A DNA stretch of 64,000 nucleotides from contig JALJCO010012653.1 of NCBI GenBank assembly GCA_023101725.1, forward strand, positions 124,001-188,000, read 5' to 3'. The stretch is from Atherinomorus stipes (lineage: Eukaryota > Chordata > Actinopteri > Atheriniformes > Atherinidae). Shown in pieces: positions 1 through 11,768 of the stretch. The translations under genes were made by a program, and so were the position numbers. How positions within the stretch are numbered: position 1 is the first letter of the stretch; every line of letters begins with the position of its first letter. The notes beneath the pieces were generated by a model that was not told the origin of the DNA, did not search any database, and saw only the letters and a list, made by a program, of their open reading frames with translations.

Positions 1-825
1 GAGCTGCCACGGTGCAGGATACTATTGTATAATCTGCAAAGACTAGAGCTTAACGTTAAGTACAGTGGCACCTGCAAATTATCACAGCTAATTGTGTATC
101 TGCACCGGTAAATACATATTTGAAGCATTAAGAGCAATACCAAATGCCCAGACTCAAAAGTTGACATGAAATGGTCGTGATGCGTAGCTTCAATGTTTTA
201 ACTTTGTTCAACTTTATACAAGTCGACCTTTAGCTTTAAAGGAAAATCCTGAATATTCTTATGATTAGATTTTTACACATATATTTATCTTTTCACGACA
301 GACAAGAAACGATTAAATTTTAACACAACTTGTAGGATTGTATGTGTTCTTCAGTCCATTGCTTAGACTATGCACACTTTATATCTATTTAAATAAAATA
401 ATAAAATCACAGCTCTTACATTTTAAATGATGTAATTCAACTTTAAAAAATATAAGTCACAAATATTAGTTTGGCTGAGATAAGAAGAAAGACGTGTCAG
501 CTTTACAGTTCCTGACAGCTCAAAAATATTTGTCTGAAATAAAGTCAGCATGTTGTTCTGTATCACCGTAATGTCAAAGAAATGAATTGTTTCACAGATG
601 TGAATAAACACAGAGCACAAAGGTTTAGATATTTTTCTACTGAAATTGAGGAAACTGCTGAATGTCTTTGTATTAGTGCAATATGCAAAACAAGTTCAGC
701 TTCCTTTACAAATACTTACTGAAGTCTGTATCTTTTAGGGATGTGAGTTTTCTTTTTATTTAACTTTAACATGTATAATAATACAAATACAGGTATTTAG
801 AAAATATGAATAGGTTTGTTCTTAC
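1..825. other. AT-rich single-copy sequence, nothing recognised
   Basis: No repeat family, RNA gene or convincing reading frame is visible. The stretch is rich in A and T and holds several AATAAA-like strings (for example near 391), which are too common in such sequence to mean anything alone. It lies on the 3' side of the minus-strand exon-like segment at 826-946, so if that segment is real this would be intron or 3' flank. Confidence 0.5.
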
Positions 826-946
826 CAAGCACACCAGTGAAAGACTTGTGAGTGTAGGTGTAACACTGAGGGGTGATGAACAAGCAGGCTATCGTGACAT
901 CTATTACCAAACTGGTGGGAACACGTTGTCAATACGTGTAGGTTCA
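826..946 (-). other. Candidate internal exon on the minus strand, product unknown
   Basis: Read on the minus strand, a pyrimidine-rich tract ending TTTTTATTTCAG precedes position 946, and a strong donor (CTTG then GTAAGA) follows position 826. The enclosed segment is 121 nt. One frame is open throughout but has no resemblance I recognise. A second frame is open only from the middle of the segment and ends in the peptide FITPQCYTYTHKSFTGVLG at the donor. It could be a coding exon, a noncoding RNA exon or a chance pair of splice signals. Pseudo-exons with good splice sites are common in vertebrate noncoding DNA, so confidence is low. Confidence 0.22.
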
Positions 947-1926
947 CTGAAATAAAAACAGCACTGTAAGTGTTTGACACAGTTGTATCAAGATGTTTTT
1001 GTACAGCCCCGGCCTTCATGTAAAATAATAACAATAATAATAATGATAGGGGAAAAAAATTTATTCTGATAACCAGATGGTCAGTGTGTCATCCCACCTT
1101 TAGGAGCATCGTCATTAAGAAAATCTTGAAGCCTTGTCTTTTAATTAACAAAAAAATTGTTGAGGTTTGTCCGTTTGTTTTACTTTATCTTAAAGCACTT
1201 CTCCATCTCCAGCTGATGTCTCATCATTTCCTCCGAGTGAAAAGATTGTATTACAAGAATAAACCTTTGAGTCTCTCAGTGCTCTTTGTTATGATAATTT
1301 TATTGTTGATTCTCCGAGGAAATGGACAATCCCTCACCCTCAGTGTGCACACTTTCTGTGCAAACAGCTCCATATAGAGTCCCTGGTCCTCTGAATACAA
1401 GCAGCAGCTTTCACTGATCACATAACGAGCTATGCTGATTGAAACAATACGGATTTGTTAGTCTGAGTCTATGTGGTGAATTCCGATGGAGAGTTGATAG
1501 TTAAATGGAAAATATACTCGAATACAAACATCGCCTGCGTATTGTACAGAACTTAAAGCAGTCATTATACAATACTGTTATTATAAAAACAAGTAATAAC
1601 CTGGTTAATAAAATCGCATATTTATTTCTTCAGACGTGAAATACACAGCGCAAGAAATGTTTTTTTTTATTTTAAGACTGCACATAGCTGATATGTAAGA
1701 AGCTCCTTATTGATGTTGTAGAGAGGATGGCTGATGAAATAAATAGACTATATTTTATTTTTTCCAAAGGCCTTTGACTTAAAGGTTAGAGAGGTTATGA
1801 AACCCCCATGGGACGTGGCGTTTCTACAGATCCAATAGCACATATTCCTTTGAAGAGCCTATGAAAATCAAACTTCTTACATTGTAGCCTATATGGCCAG
1901 GACCCAACACCCCCCTTTCCATCACA

Positions 1927-1974
<48 letters not shown>

Positions 1975-3673
1975 GCCTTCTCTCTCCCTGCCGGTAAAAT
2001 ATATGGTGTGCTGTAACACGGCATTTCCTCAGCACTTGCCTTCCACAAGCCGCGACAGGCATTGATACCTGTTTTTAAGCATTACTGCATCTGCTGTATA
2101 GAATGTCCCTCTCAGAAAAAAAAGGAAAAGAAAAAGGAAACTGCATCGCCCCGTAGAACAGCTTGCATTTTTGTAGAGTGAGAGGCAGACTGCAGGAATC
2201 TCGAGGATTTGCGACGTGTCTGCTCTCTCGGGAAGAAGAGATTGTAAAAATGAATAGGTTGAAAATAGCGTGCGAGAGGAGTTAAAGGGGCTTCGAGATA
2301 ATAAAAGAGTCTGGTGTAATTTGAGGCTTGTAGAAGGCAGCTTTCAGCCAGTCAGTCGCCCAAAGCCTGCGACAATGCAAACTTCAGTTTACAAATTTAT
2401 GCGAAGGCCTGATTGACATTACTCCATCAGTGACCATATTGAGTATATTGTAGGCTAAATCAAAAGAGGACCTGCCAGACGGAGGCCTTGATGCTTTTAG
2501 GGCCTATGCATCAGTGAAAAGAGAAAAAGGGGGAACTGACAGGGTCTGAGGCTTTTGTGTTACCAGCATTCAATTGCGCCTCTCAGTGGGAAGGATAACT
2601 GTCCACGTGCCAGCCTCAATAGGCATACATCGATGAGTGGCATTACAAATTCAACACAACCTGTGGCTATGACAGCTCGTGGATGTGACAAAGAAAGTGA
2701 GAGTAGCTTAAAATGCAAAATGCTCCGTGGATGTGGGGCGCATGGAAGTGCTTGACCATCACCAGAGCTGGAAGGAACAAAACAGAGCACTCAGACAGAG
2801 GGCCAAGCCCCATAATAGCCTCTAACGTGCTTGAACCGCTGCCTAGCGATTGGGGTTGAACCACGTGCACTTGTCAACTTTTAGAAATATTTGTCTTTAT
2901 AGATTCAAACTGCATTACAATTTATTTCATTTAGCGGGCACTGTTCGCGCGCATATGCAAACTCAGAGAGGACACAAATGAAATCAGAGGAAATGGGTGA
3001 AAGTATTTAAAGATAAAAGCTGCGATCGAGAAAATAAGTCAAATAACTTTACAGAGATAACTACCATTATATTCTGAAGGATTTGGGGGATTTGAGACGT
3101 TCATAGGCAGCAATAACAAGGAGGGTGTCAGTCATGTGTTCAGGCTGTGGTAAACAGATGAAAAGGGCATCAGACTTTCTTTAGAAAACATTCTGAGATT
3201 ATACTGTGGAGATATTCAAATCAGGTAGACTTGAAGTTTAAGGTGGAACATACAGTAATAAAAGATACGACACTTGACCAGTTTTTAAAATTAAAATTAT
3301 ATTAGTATATTTCTTTTAATGTCACATAAGTGGAAATAGGTCATTGTCGCGGAGGCCAGTGACCATGGACTGTTGATGTAATAACTTTATATAAATCTTG
3401 GAACAAACCCTTCTAGCTTACATAAGTTTATTTTTTAAGTGTGTCTTTTTAGATTTATGTAAGCTGTGTCAGGCATGGAATTACTGAATATAAGTAATGA
3501 TCATTTCCCATAAATAAGAGCGGGTTTTAGAAGAAAATTCAATTTAGAGTCAGGGAAAGAAAAGGCTGTTGCCTTATTTTCATATTCTTTCTTGTCGATT
3601 GAATGAAGTAGTTACGTCTGTTTACCACTACATCACACATGAGAGGCTGATGTCCGGCTCTCTCTGCATCCAG
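947..3673. other. Single-copy intergenic or intronic sequence
   Basis: Mostly AT-rich, with moderately GC patches at 1800-2060, 2160-2400 and 2560-2860. Near 2409 there is TGATTGACAT, one base from the PBX/MEIS composite site TGATTGACAG. Minus-strand reading frames over 1795-2048 run through the CT repeat and encode a Glu/Arg-alternating artefact. No RNA gene, transposon or convincing exon was seen. Confidence 0.5.
1934..1966. repeat. (TC)n microsatellite
   Basis: About 16 perfect TC dinucleotides, continuing into an imperfect CT-rich tail to about 1985. This is a polypurine/polypyrimidine mirror tract that can be length-polymorphic. Confidence 0.95.
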
Positions 3674-4025
3674 GGTGGATAGGGCAGCACCAGGTGCAAT
3701 GGGAGCGCCCTCTTATGTTCAGCCTGACCATTGAGTTCAAGCAGCGCATCAACTCTTGCGCCTGCGGACCAGCTGGTCTTTGCAAGAGCGAACCTTCGCC
3801 CTTCCAGCTATTATTATGCTATATTTTCAACTACCACGCATGTAGATGGTGTAAACCAACAGCCCTGTTGGTGGACCAAAGCTGAAACAGCTGTCTGTAG
3901 CGGAATTCACACATTTCTTGCAGATGTATATGGGAAAAAAATAGCATTTAATTTCAGCACAATTTGAAATTTATAAATGAATTGATAAAGTGACAGGAGG
4001 TGAACACCCAGAGCAAATCAAAGTG

Positions 4026-4047
4026 CCCCCCCCCCCCCCCCCCCCCC
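4026..4047. repeat. Poly(C) run of 22
   Basis: Uninterrupted cytosines at 4026-4047. On the other strand this is a long G run able to form quadruplex structures and prone to slippage and assembly error. Confidence 0.95.
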
Positions 4048-4830
4048 TCTTTGGGACATCCTGGAGATATTAGTATAACTGCTTTTCCAGCAATATTCAA
4101 AGATTGTATCTTATTTAAAATGCACAGCATATATTTGATTTTAAATGCATTTGAGCAGTTCTTTGTAATACAACATGTTCATGAACTTTATGATTTTACA
4201 ACACTCTGGTTCAAGCACGTCCCTGATGGACAAGGGAAGCTGCTAATTGTCTCATCTTAAATTTCCAAAGACCGTATTATTTGTTTATATTTCCTTACTT
4301 CATGCGAGTGTGGCCACGTTTTTCCCCTGTTTTCAAACCTGGTGTCATGTTGAATTGAACATGTTGAACAAGTTGATGTTGTGAATATTGTGTTTGGTTA
4401 AAGTGAAATTCAGGGTCTGTTGTCATTGGTTCTATTTTACTTATTGCGTTGTCTGTATTTTATTTCATGTTCTGTTCGATGTTTCATCACTGAGTTTTGA
4501 ATGAAAGATTTTGAATTTAAATGAGATGTACACCCCAAAGTCTAATTCTGTCAAGTTTTACATTTTCAGGTGTTTCTGTTGATGGAGTTGTAGTTTAAAT
4601 GCTTTATGTATAATGCAGTATGTGGAGGTTTGCTGCAATGTTGCTCTTTTCAATATTTATTTAATTTATTTTTTGTTTGTTTTTTTTTTGTTTTAGATGC
4701 TCTTCATTCACTTGCGATGACAATTACTTTCTTGTGATTTTACACTTCTTTATCCATTTTGTTTAATATGATTTCAAATTTGATATTGATCCTGAACGGT
4801 TTGTTTGTTGATCCAAGTATAAATTGTTGA

Positions 4831-4836
4831 AATAAA
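4831..4836 (+). terminator. Canonical poly(A) signal AATAAA
   Basis: AATAAA lies at the end of a T-rich run of about 600 bases, followed by TATAAATATTAAACC. Cleavage would be expected 10-25 bases downstream, near 4850. No clear GU-rich downstream element is seen, which weakens the call. Confidence 0.3.
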
Positions 4837-5020
4837 ATATAAATATTAAACCTTTTCTGAAGAACAAAAACTAAAGCACCCTGACCCTTTCTTTTTTTAG
4901 ATTTCAATATTTCCTATAAAAATGTTGACTTACTCAGTTTCATACATGTCAGTGACAGATCGTATGAACCAGCGAGCCTGACACCAGCTTTGTGAATACA
5001 ACTTGAGATGGAAAAAAGAA

Positions 5021-5120
5021 CACACACACACTCACACGCACACCACACACACACACACACACAAAAAGACGGTACCTTGTTTCAGCGTTTGGTGCTGTGA
5101 TTTGTGTTTTTTTTTTTTTT
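5021..5120. repeat. Imperfect (CA)n followed by poly(T)
   Basis: Interrupted CA repeats run from 5021 to about 5063. A 14-base T run follows at 5107-5120. Confidence 0.9.
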
Positions 5121-5441
5121 AGTTTGAAATAGAATAAATGACGAGCGACCGTCTGGTCAGTCTGCCTCATTTACATGAGAAACAAGAAGGCATATCAATT
5201 CTTTTCTCTCATCCATTTACTCGCCTTGCCAGCACTACCTTATTAATGATCCTATGCATTATTCAAAAACAATTTTGACGTCTGAATTTAGAAGAAAAAA
5301 AAACAGCCATGTTAACCTCTAATTATTCTGTCAATAATTTTAAAACTGTCACAAAACATACGAAAATCTCTGGTGTTGTGTAATCTTTATTTGTTTTTTC
5401 CGCAGATTGCTTCACCCTGGCCACTGGGGTTACGTGGAGTT

Positions 5442-5570
5442 AAAAAAAAAAAAAAAGAAAAAAAAATCTGACAGATTCCCCAAAATCAGAAAGCGTGACT
5501 ACCTTTCTCTCTCTCTCTCTCTTCGTCTCTTCCTATCTCTCTCTCTCTCCCTTCCTCTCTCTCCATCTCT
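5442..5570. repeat. Poly(A) then imperfect (CT)n tract
   Basis: An A run broken once by G spans 5442-5466. CT-rich simple sequence spans about 5505-5570. The 94-codon + strand frame across this region (Lys run, then Leu/Ser alternation) is a repeat artefact. Confidence 0.9.
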
Positions 5571-5621
5571 CACGCGCGCGCTCTGTACCAATCCTAAGCG
5601 TGTATGCGCGCGCACGTGCGT
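5571..5621. repeat. Alternating purine-pyrimidine CG/TG tract (Z-DNA prone)
   Basis: CACGCGCGCGC at 5571-5581 is followed by a strict purine-pyrimidine alternation of 24 bases at 5598-5621, rich in CG and TG steps. Such sequence favours left-handed Z-DNA under supercoiling. It is one of the few CpG-dense spots in the window. Confidence 0.75.
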
Positions 5622-5740
5622 TGGGATAGAGTGTGGTCCAGATTTATCGTGTCTGAGCGCGATCAGGGATATAAATCGCTGTCACAACTGATTGCAAAAT
5701 GAGAAAATTATTTATTCAGTTACGTATTTATTTTTATTTC

Positions 5741-5780
5741 TATTAATTAATTAGTAAATTAATTAATTGATTAATTAATG
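5741..5780. repeat. Imperfect TTAA/ATTAA tandem
   Basis: Roughly eight overlapping ATTAA-type units in about 40 bases. This is low-complexity AT sequence. Confidence 0.8.
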
Positions 5781-5925
5781 ATTATCCTTAAGAGGTGAAC
5801 AGGTACAAATGTTTTCCACACTCAAGTGTAAAAACAAACATAAAAGGAAAAACTGCACGTCAACACTCCTAATCCTCAGCATTCTGCCTCATTTCCTATT
5901 CTTCAATAAATATATACATATATGC

Positions 5926-5927
<2 letters not shown>

Positions 5928-5991
<64 letters not shown>

Positions 5992-6009
5992 TGTGTGTGT
6001 GTGTGTGTG
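5928..6009. repeat. (TA)n joined to (TG)n
   Basis: Positions 5928-5986 are a perfect TA alternation of 59 bases, prone to extrude as a cruciform. After a four-base break, (TG)9 covers 5992-6009. Compound TA/TG microsatellites are typical of fish genomes. Confidence 0.95.
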
Positions 6010-6679
6010 ATTTTTGCCATCAAACTAATCGATATTACACTTAAGAGCGCATTCCATAAGAAACTCCGGAGAATGTTATTAGAAGGTTTGTGCTTGTGTA
6101 ATGTGTTTCTCTCTTAGTATATTTAAAAAAGAAGATGCTTTAAGAGCTTGCCTGCTGGTAATCGTCTGATCCCAATATCTCTGAAGTGTACCCGGGTATA
6201 AAATTCAAACCCACAAACAGCAGAAAAGAAAAAAAAAGAAACACTCAGCAAGAAAACAAAATAAATAAAGATAAATCAAAGGATAAACGCAAGGATTGGG
6301 TCTAGTCTGGAATTTAACTGCAGCATTACAATTTATCAGAGTTTTACGCCAAACTGTCTCCTGAATGAGTAATGTTCAAATTATTTTGGAGCAAATATTG
6401 GGTGTATTAACTGAAGGAGGGAAAAAAACGAACAGGGAGCAGGCCTTCAAATAAAGCACATTTCAGGTCGGGGATATGGTGAATAATGGAGAAATCCTGA
6501 AAGCTGAGTGAGAGACAGGCGGGACTCGTGGGGTTTTACTCGCTTTGGAGAGACTCACTGAAACAGAGGGATCCCAAATCAGAGCCATATGACCACTCCA
6601 GGCAACAGCTACGCTAGCTGCTGGTGAACTTATCTAAACAGAGTGAGGGGGAGAATCGAATCCTTACAACAGGCAGGAC

Positions 6680-6896
6680 TATTTAAATGCCACTTCGTGC
6701 TCGCTGCAGATGCACTTAAACGTAACAAACTTACAGAGAGTCATTTTCCTTCATGTCGAGAGAAGCCGACAAGCAGCTCGACGAGATGAAAGATGACAGG
6801 TGGAAGCGACACAGAAGGCAAGTACAGATCTAGGATTTTTGCCTAGAGGTCAAATTCAAACCCTGCGTCACGCACAGCCTCAGGGTGACGTCACCG
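6680..6896 (+). promoter_or_regulatory. Promoter-like block with TATA-like box, short first exon and palindromic CRE
   Basis: CTATTTAAAT at 6680-6689 is a TATA-like box. An ATG at 6753 lies at a suitable distance downstream of a start site expected near 6710. It opens a 22-codon frame beginning MSREADKQLDEMKDDRWK, which reaches AAG at 6817. There GCAAGT gives a GC-type splice donor at 6818. At 6884-6895 is the perfect 12-bp palindrome GGTGACGTCACC, containing a full CRE (TGACGTCA, 6886-6893), the target of CREB/ATF proteins. The ATG context is not strong, and I do not recognise the peptide. The CRE would lie within the first intron. The motifs are seen; a working promoter is inference. Confidence 0.27.
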
Positions 6897-9239
6897 GTGT
6901 TGTTTGGGTCAGTCGAGATGGCAAATGTTTTAAATTTGTCCTCTGATAAATCATTGAAAAAAGAAAATGTCATACACAATCCAGAAGCATAACAGTAATT
7001 ATAAAGTGGGGATTTTCATACATCTGGTACACAAATGAAAATACAAGTGTAGATTGTAAATATGAAAATTGATTAATAACTCATTGCTAAGCTGTTGCAA
7101 AAGAATTAAACACAATTAGTCCACTGTATAAACTAATGGATTTAAATGTCCACAATGGAGTATCCTGCAAAAAAAGAGAGAGCTTCTGATTTCTTCTGCC
7201 TTCCTCAGAGATTACTCCACACATCACCCTGCAGTGACAGAATCTCTGCAACATCCAGCTCAGAAACAAACCCTTCCTCCTTATTCGGAGCCTGATGTGA
7301 TCAAACTTTAAGTTATGTGACAGTAAGTGAGCCGCTTTTTACTCCTATGCTCTCAAACTCTAAACTTTGTTTAGGTGGCCAGCAACCTCTTCCATATTTA
7401 CTGTGTGGTGATTTGGGAGGGTGGAGGCCATGTAGCCCTGCTTATCCATCAACTGCCTTGGCCTCTGTGCTAGAAATACCTCAGCAGAGGTGACCCCCAC
7501 CCACCCCATGGCCTCAAGTGTTCCTGGAGCCAATATCACCAAGTGAAGAGTAGCTGGTTTTTTTTTTTTTTTTTGTAGTTAGCTTGTTATGGAAGGTAAT
7601 AGCAAAGATGTTTACTTTAGCAAGATATGATAGTTGAGCTGTAGACCTCATAACCAAGTCAACAAAGAACTGTTTTTATTAAACAACTGGACATACATAT
7701 CAATAAATAACAGCAAAGTAGACGTTGCCTCATAAAATAAACCCTTATGTGTGAACAAATTATATCAAGTTGAGGTTTTTAAGTTGAGACAGAGGCATTG
7801 TGTGTGAAGGATGGGGAAGAAATTCCCCAAAATAACATCTGGACTTACCTGCTCAGTTTGCATGACCTGTTTTACTGCAAAAGATGTTTGTTTTACAAAT
7901 TTCAGCACATGCAACAGTCAGCTGACCATATTCCCATGGAAGTTAACACTACACTGATTCTGTACGTCTCATTTTCTTGTGTCTGTTTCATGAAACATGG
8001 GATGTTTGGGTAATGATAAGGGAGTGAGTGATGGCAACATAGATTATGGCTCTGGCTTGACTGTGTTAATGTGGACAGAAATGATAGAGTTAGTTTGACC
8101 TACACTATATTAGAAGAGAGTGGAAACCTGTACAACACCGTAGTGTATCAACTAGATCTCAACCACAAAAGTTGTTTTGCTGCTTATTAGGGGAAAAATC
8201 AACATGAAAATCAGTCTTTGAATTCCAAAAGGTCACACCTTCCCTGTGGTCAAATGACCAGCAGTGATGTGATATTCTCTCTCAGTTGACAGGATTGAAT
8301 CACAAGCTCACATTAATTCACTTCATGTCTGCTCAAATTAATCTGGGGTCATCAGTTTAGTTTCTTCCACAGTTTGGGCAAATTTGTATAATCCAAATTA
8401 CAATGATTTAATACTTTGTATTAAATTGTAAATTCTTTTTTCTCAGTCTCAATGTAAGGTAAGGAGTACAAATTGTCTTCCTCGGGGAAGTGGTTAATTA
8501 AATATAATGCATCGTTTAATGTAATGTAGCATTTTCCCTCATTAAGGGTTTAAATAGTCTAAATAGTTTAATTTGAGAATCCACAGGTGTACACTCATAA
8601 AATTCCGATGTGACTGCATTGTTGTGCATTTATAGAATTTCTTAATGTCTACTTTCACACGTCGTTCTATTCTGCTGAATTTGGACAGATTTGAAAATAA
8701 GCAAAAAAAAAAATCATTGTGAGCTTAAGCACAAGCCTGATATAAGGGCTATATTAAGCTTTTTTTTTTTTTTTATTCATTGCCTGTGAAACATTAACAG
8801 CAGCTTGACTTTCATTATGAGCTCCTCAAAACAAATGTATTTACAAGCACATGTTGCAGTGCACGTCCAAACCCACTGTGTTTCTCTTTAAGTTACTACA
8901 GAACAGCCTGGACCACAGCCTGCTAATGTGGACTTATTAGATATATGTTGGCAGCTCTCGGGTATTTTGTACATTCATGAGAGATATAAAGCATGTAACA
9001 ACAACAATAACCTGTGTGTTGTCTACTTTTTGATCTTGTGTTTCTGAATATGTGCAAATACATTTCCTCAGGAAGAAAAGGCGGGAGAAAGATGAAACTG
9101 GTTTAAACGTGTTCTGTTTAGAATTGTAAATGTATTGCATAGGTCCTGCTGTCCAATTACATACATCTTTCATGTATGAAATCATGCATGTCTTTCCTCT
9201 AAACGGGGAGGGCTGGCACAAAGGGAGCAACCCTGACTG
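6897..9239. other. Single-copy sequence, no genes recognised
   Basis: AT-rich sequence with poly(T) runs at 7558-7574 and 8760-8774 and an A run at 8703-8713. A moderately GC patch spans 7370-7545. Open frames here are 60-97 codons with no recognisable domains. Confidence 0.5.
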
Positions 9240-9435
9240 TATAAGAACAGTGTGCAGCCCACATGAAAAATAAGGTCTTGTGTTGGAGCCCTGAAGCCCT
9301 GGGCAAGGAGCACATCTCCATCAGCACACAGGCCAGGGAGGGGCGTTACTTTCCCCCAGACCAGAGCCCTTTCCACTCCTGACTCCTGCTGTATTATTGT
9401 TGCCCTACTTGTGAGGCAGCTGACCCTTTGGGTCC
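9240..9435. promoter_or_regulatory. Candidate cis-regulatory block (composition only)
   Basis: A compact, repeat-free, GC-balanced segment in AT-rich surroundings, without homopolymers. This texture often marks conserved noncoding elements in vertebrates. No specific motif stands out. Alignment to other fish would decide it. Confidence 0.2.
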
Positions 9436-11358
9436 CAGTAAATCACACTTCACAGAAAATGCTTTCCAGATCACTTCCTTAATTAGATCCACTATGATAA
9501 ATAATTTTTCTTCTGGAATCAAGTGTTTTATTTTAATCTTTACCAAAAACAAACAAACAAAAAAAAAATTCCAAGATAAAGAGGCAAGAAAAAAATATTT
9601 CTGTCGTTTTGCTTTTTTCCATTATCAAAACAATGTCTCAAACAAAACTCTTAGATCCTTAAAGCTGGAACTCATCTCATTTAAAGAATCTTTCTGCTTT
9701 AATTAAGTCTATGAATATTCATTTAATTTACATTAAATTATCAATCAAATTGAAGTTGGGGGTAAAGTATTCTTTTCGTAGTCTGCAAACTAAAATAAGA
9801 AGTGTTACCCTTCATACAAAATGTAAAATTGCAGATATTAGATGATCTTTGAGTCATTGTAGCCAAACTTTTTTTTTTTTTTTAGCCAAACTTAAAACAT
9901 ACATATTTTTTTTATCAAGCCAAAATATTTAATACAGTCTAAATAATCTGGGACCAGATCTTGATCACCAACTTTGTTACTGTGTTACCAGTCTTCTAAA
10001 GCCAACTGGCAAACTAAACTCCAACTATGTATCAGAAATGTACAATAAAGGCACATTTCTTAGACAAATTTCACACACACACGGTATCATATGCATGTAT
10101 CTACACATCCATGCATTTTTCCATATATTTCTATGTTATTTTATGCCAATATGCACACTAGCAGTGAGCACAACATAATATTCATCCATCAATGAAATCA
10201 CAAAGAGTGGTGACATTTTATCAGCAATAGAAATTACTTTTTCCTTCTAAACTTAAACACATCCTCATCTTGGAACATTCACACACACCATTACTGACAG
10301 AATACAGCTCATGTCAAAAAAAGTATACAAGAGCTTGTATAATGTGCTATTGTGTGCAACTGTGGACACAATGTATTTCATGCACATGTGTTTGCGCATT
10401 TATATTTGTGCATTAACAGTTTCTGTTCAGTTTCTAACACACAAACCGCTTTTCAGAAATGCTCTCATCATGTCTGAATGAGCACCTTGGAGACTTTTCC
10501 ATAAAAGTGGTCATTGCAATCTACCTGGGGTGGACTGGGCAGCATTAACGTATCACTTACAACACAGCACAAGTTTGAATGGCATGCAATCACATTGATG
10601 AAGAGGCAGTCACCAGCAGGGGAGTTCTGATTTGGTTTTTCAGGAGAGTCTAACAGATCCTATCATGATGTTGACATAGGCTACAGGAACGCCCAGAGGG
10701 CACATCCTCTACCAGGGCTTTTGTTGAAGTTTGCAGGTTTAACAAACGTGATCTTGAAGTGCACCAAAATTAAATGAGTTCTTTCTTTGCCAACGCCGAC
10801 TGTCTACCAAGTCTAATAAAATTTGGCTTGGTAGTTGTTTTGTAATCTTGCTAACAGACATACAAATCAAAATGATCACATGAGTTTGCTCCCTCGTCAC
10901 CTGAACAACGAAAGCATTGTCCATACTGATGAACAATGAACAATAGGCGTTGCAACAAATCACTTTATATACAGTAGCCCGAGCCAGATGAGCTAAGAAA
11001 AAAAATAACAAAAAAATATATGCAGCATCTCTTTTCTGTCTGACTTACCCACAGCAGTTAGCAAAGAAGTGGCCGAAGACTTAGTACACTCAAGGAAAAC
11101 ACATCACCACATTTCTACGACTAAGCTCATATCTAACATTTGTTAAGTAAGCACATAGGTCCAACATGAAGAAGCAAGACTTCCAACTGTTTCAACTTCC
11201 AACATGTTTTTCACAACCGCAACATGTTATTTAGGCTAACATGATCACACCAAGATATGCTATAGCTGACATGTTGAATAAACTAAGTATACTGTTTTAT
11301 CCACACATTCATGGAATATGCATGGATAGAGGTGTGAGGAGCATCACTGTTAAGTTAC
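9436..11358. other. AT-rich single-copy sequence
   Basis: Contains a T run at 9870-9884 and scattered CA steps near 10073 and 10281. On the minus strand, TATATAAA (10971-10964) lies about 45 bases upstream of an ATG at 10924 that opens MDNAFVVQ, ending at a donor-like CAG/GTGACG at 10901. This looks like a miniature TATA promoter with a short first exon, but an AT-rich background makes chance likely. Confidence 0.45.
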
Positions 11359-11426
11359 CTGGGTCTGAATGACCCAGTGCTGACACTGACAGGCTGATAA
11401 AGCCATTAATGTTACACATTCTGTGT
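11359..11426 (-). other. Weak candidate exon on the minus strand
   Basis: On the minus strand an acceptor (TAGTCCTTTGCAG) precedes 11426, and a donor (CCCAG then GTAACT) follows 11359, enclosing 68 nt. One frame is open, including the peptide NINGFISLSVSALGHSDP. It is not in the frame that would continue the longer open frame of the candidate exons at 11769-11837 and 12943-13037: there it gives a stop after four codons. It is probably a chance splice-site pair. Confidence 0.12.
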
Positions 11427-11768
11427 CTGCAAAGGACTAAAGAAGCTAAGGAGTGCATGTTTGTGTATATGGAGAATAATCTACAGTCACCTCCAAGCTT
11501 GCGCTTGTGAATAGACAAATCCAAAACCTGAAGAACCCAGGACAAGCATCTATCAATCATGTAATGCAACACATTCAGAGCTTCTAATCTGAAAGGAACA
11601 AACAGGTGAGCAGGGCATGAAAGTGGGGCATTTATCAACCAGTCTTTCCTTTACGCCTAATCTGAAGGCGAACTAACCGTGTGGGGGACAAGTTAGCTTC
11701 AAAGCATTGAAAAAGTTAAAGAGCTTAGGGCTTGGACAGCAGGAGCAAGGGGGACTTCACAGCCTTAC

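Larger units (their letters stand above)
3674..4855 (+). other. Candidate 3' terminal exon with long 3' UTR
   Basis: A possible acceptor (CTCTGCATCCAG) ends at 3673. Downstream, one frame reads VDRAAPGAMGAPSYVQPDH and stops at TGA 3732-3734. Another frame stays open to 3885. From about 4260 to 4850 the + strand becomes markedly T- and TGT-rich, a texture typical of fish 3' UTRs, and it ends with a canonical AATAAA at 4831 followed by AT-rich sequence. I do not recognise the peptide. A 22-base C run at 4026-4047 interrupts the segment. If real, the transcript's upstream exons lie before the acceptor, probably outside the window. The strand bias and poly(A) signal are seen directly. The splice site and coding end are inference, and the stretch could also be a noncoding transcript end. 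Confidence 0.28.

Noticed and set aside
1795..2048. Two overlapping minus-strand frames rich in Arg/Glu
   Set aside because: They are created by the TC microsatellite and have no independent support.
5407..5691. 94-codon + strand frame with Lys run and Leu/Ser alternation
   Set aside because: It is a translation of poly(A) and (CT)n simple sequence.
5809..6117. 102-codon + strand frame with Tyr/Ile alternation
   Set aside because: It runs through the (TA)n/(TG)n microsatellite.
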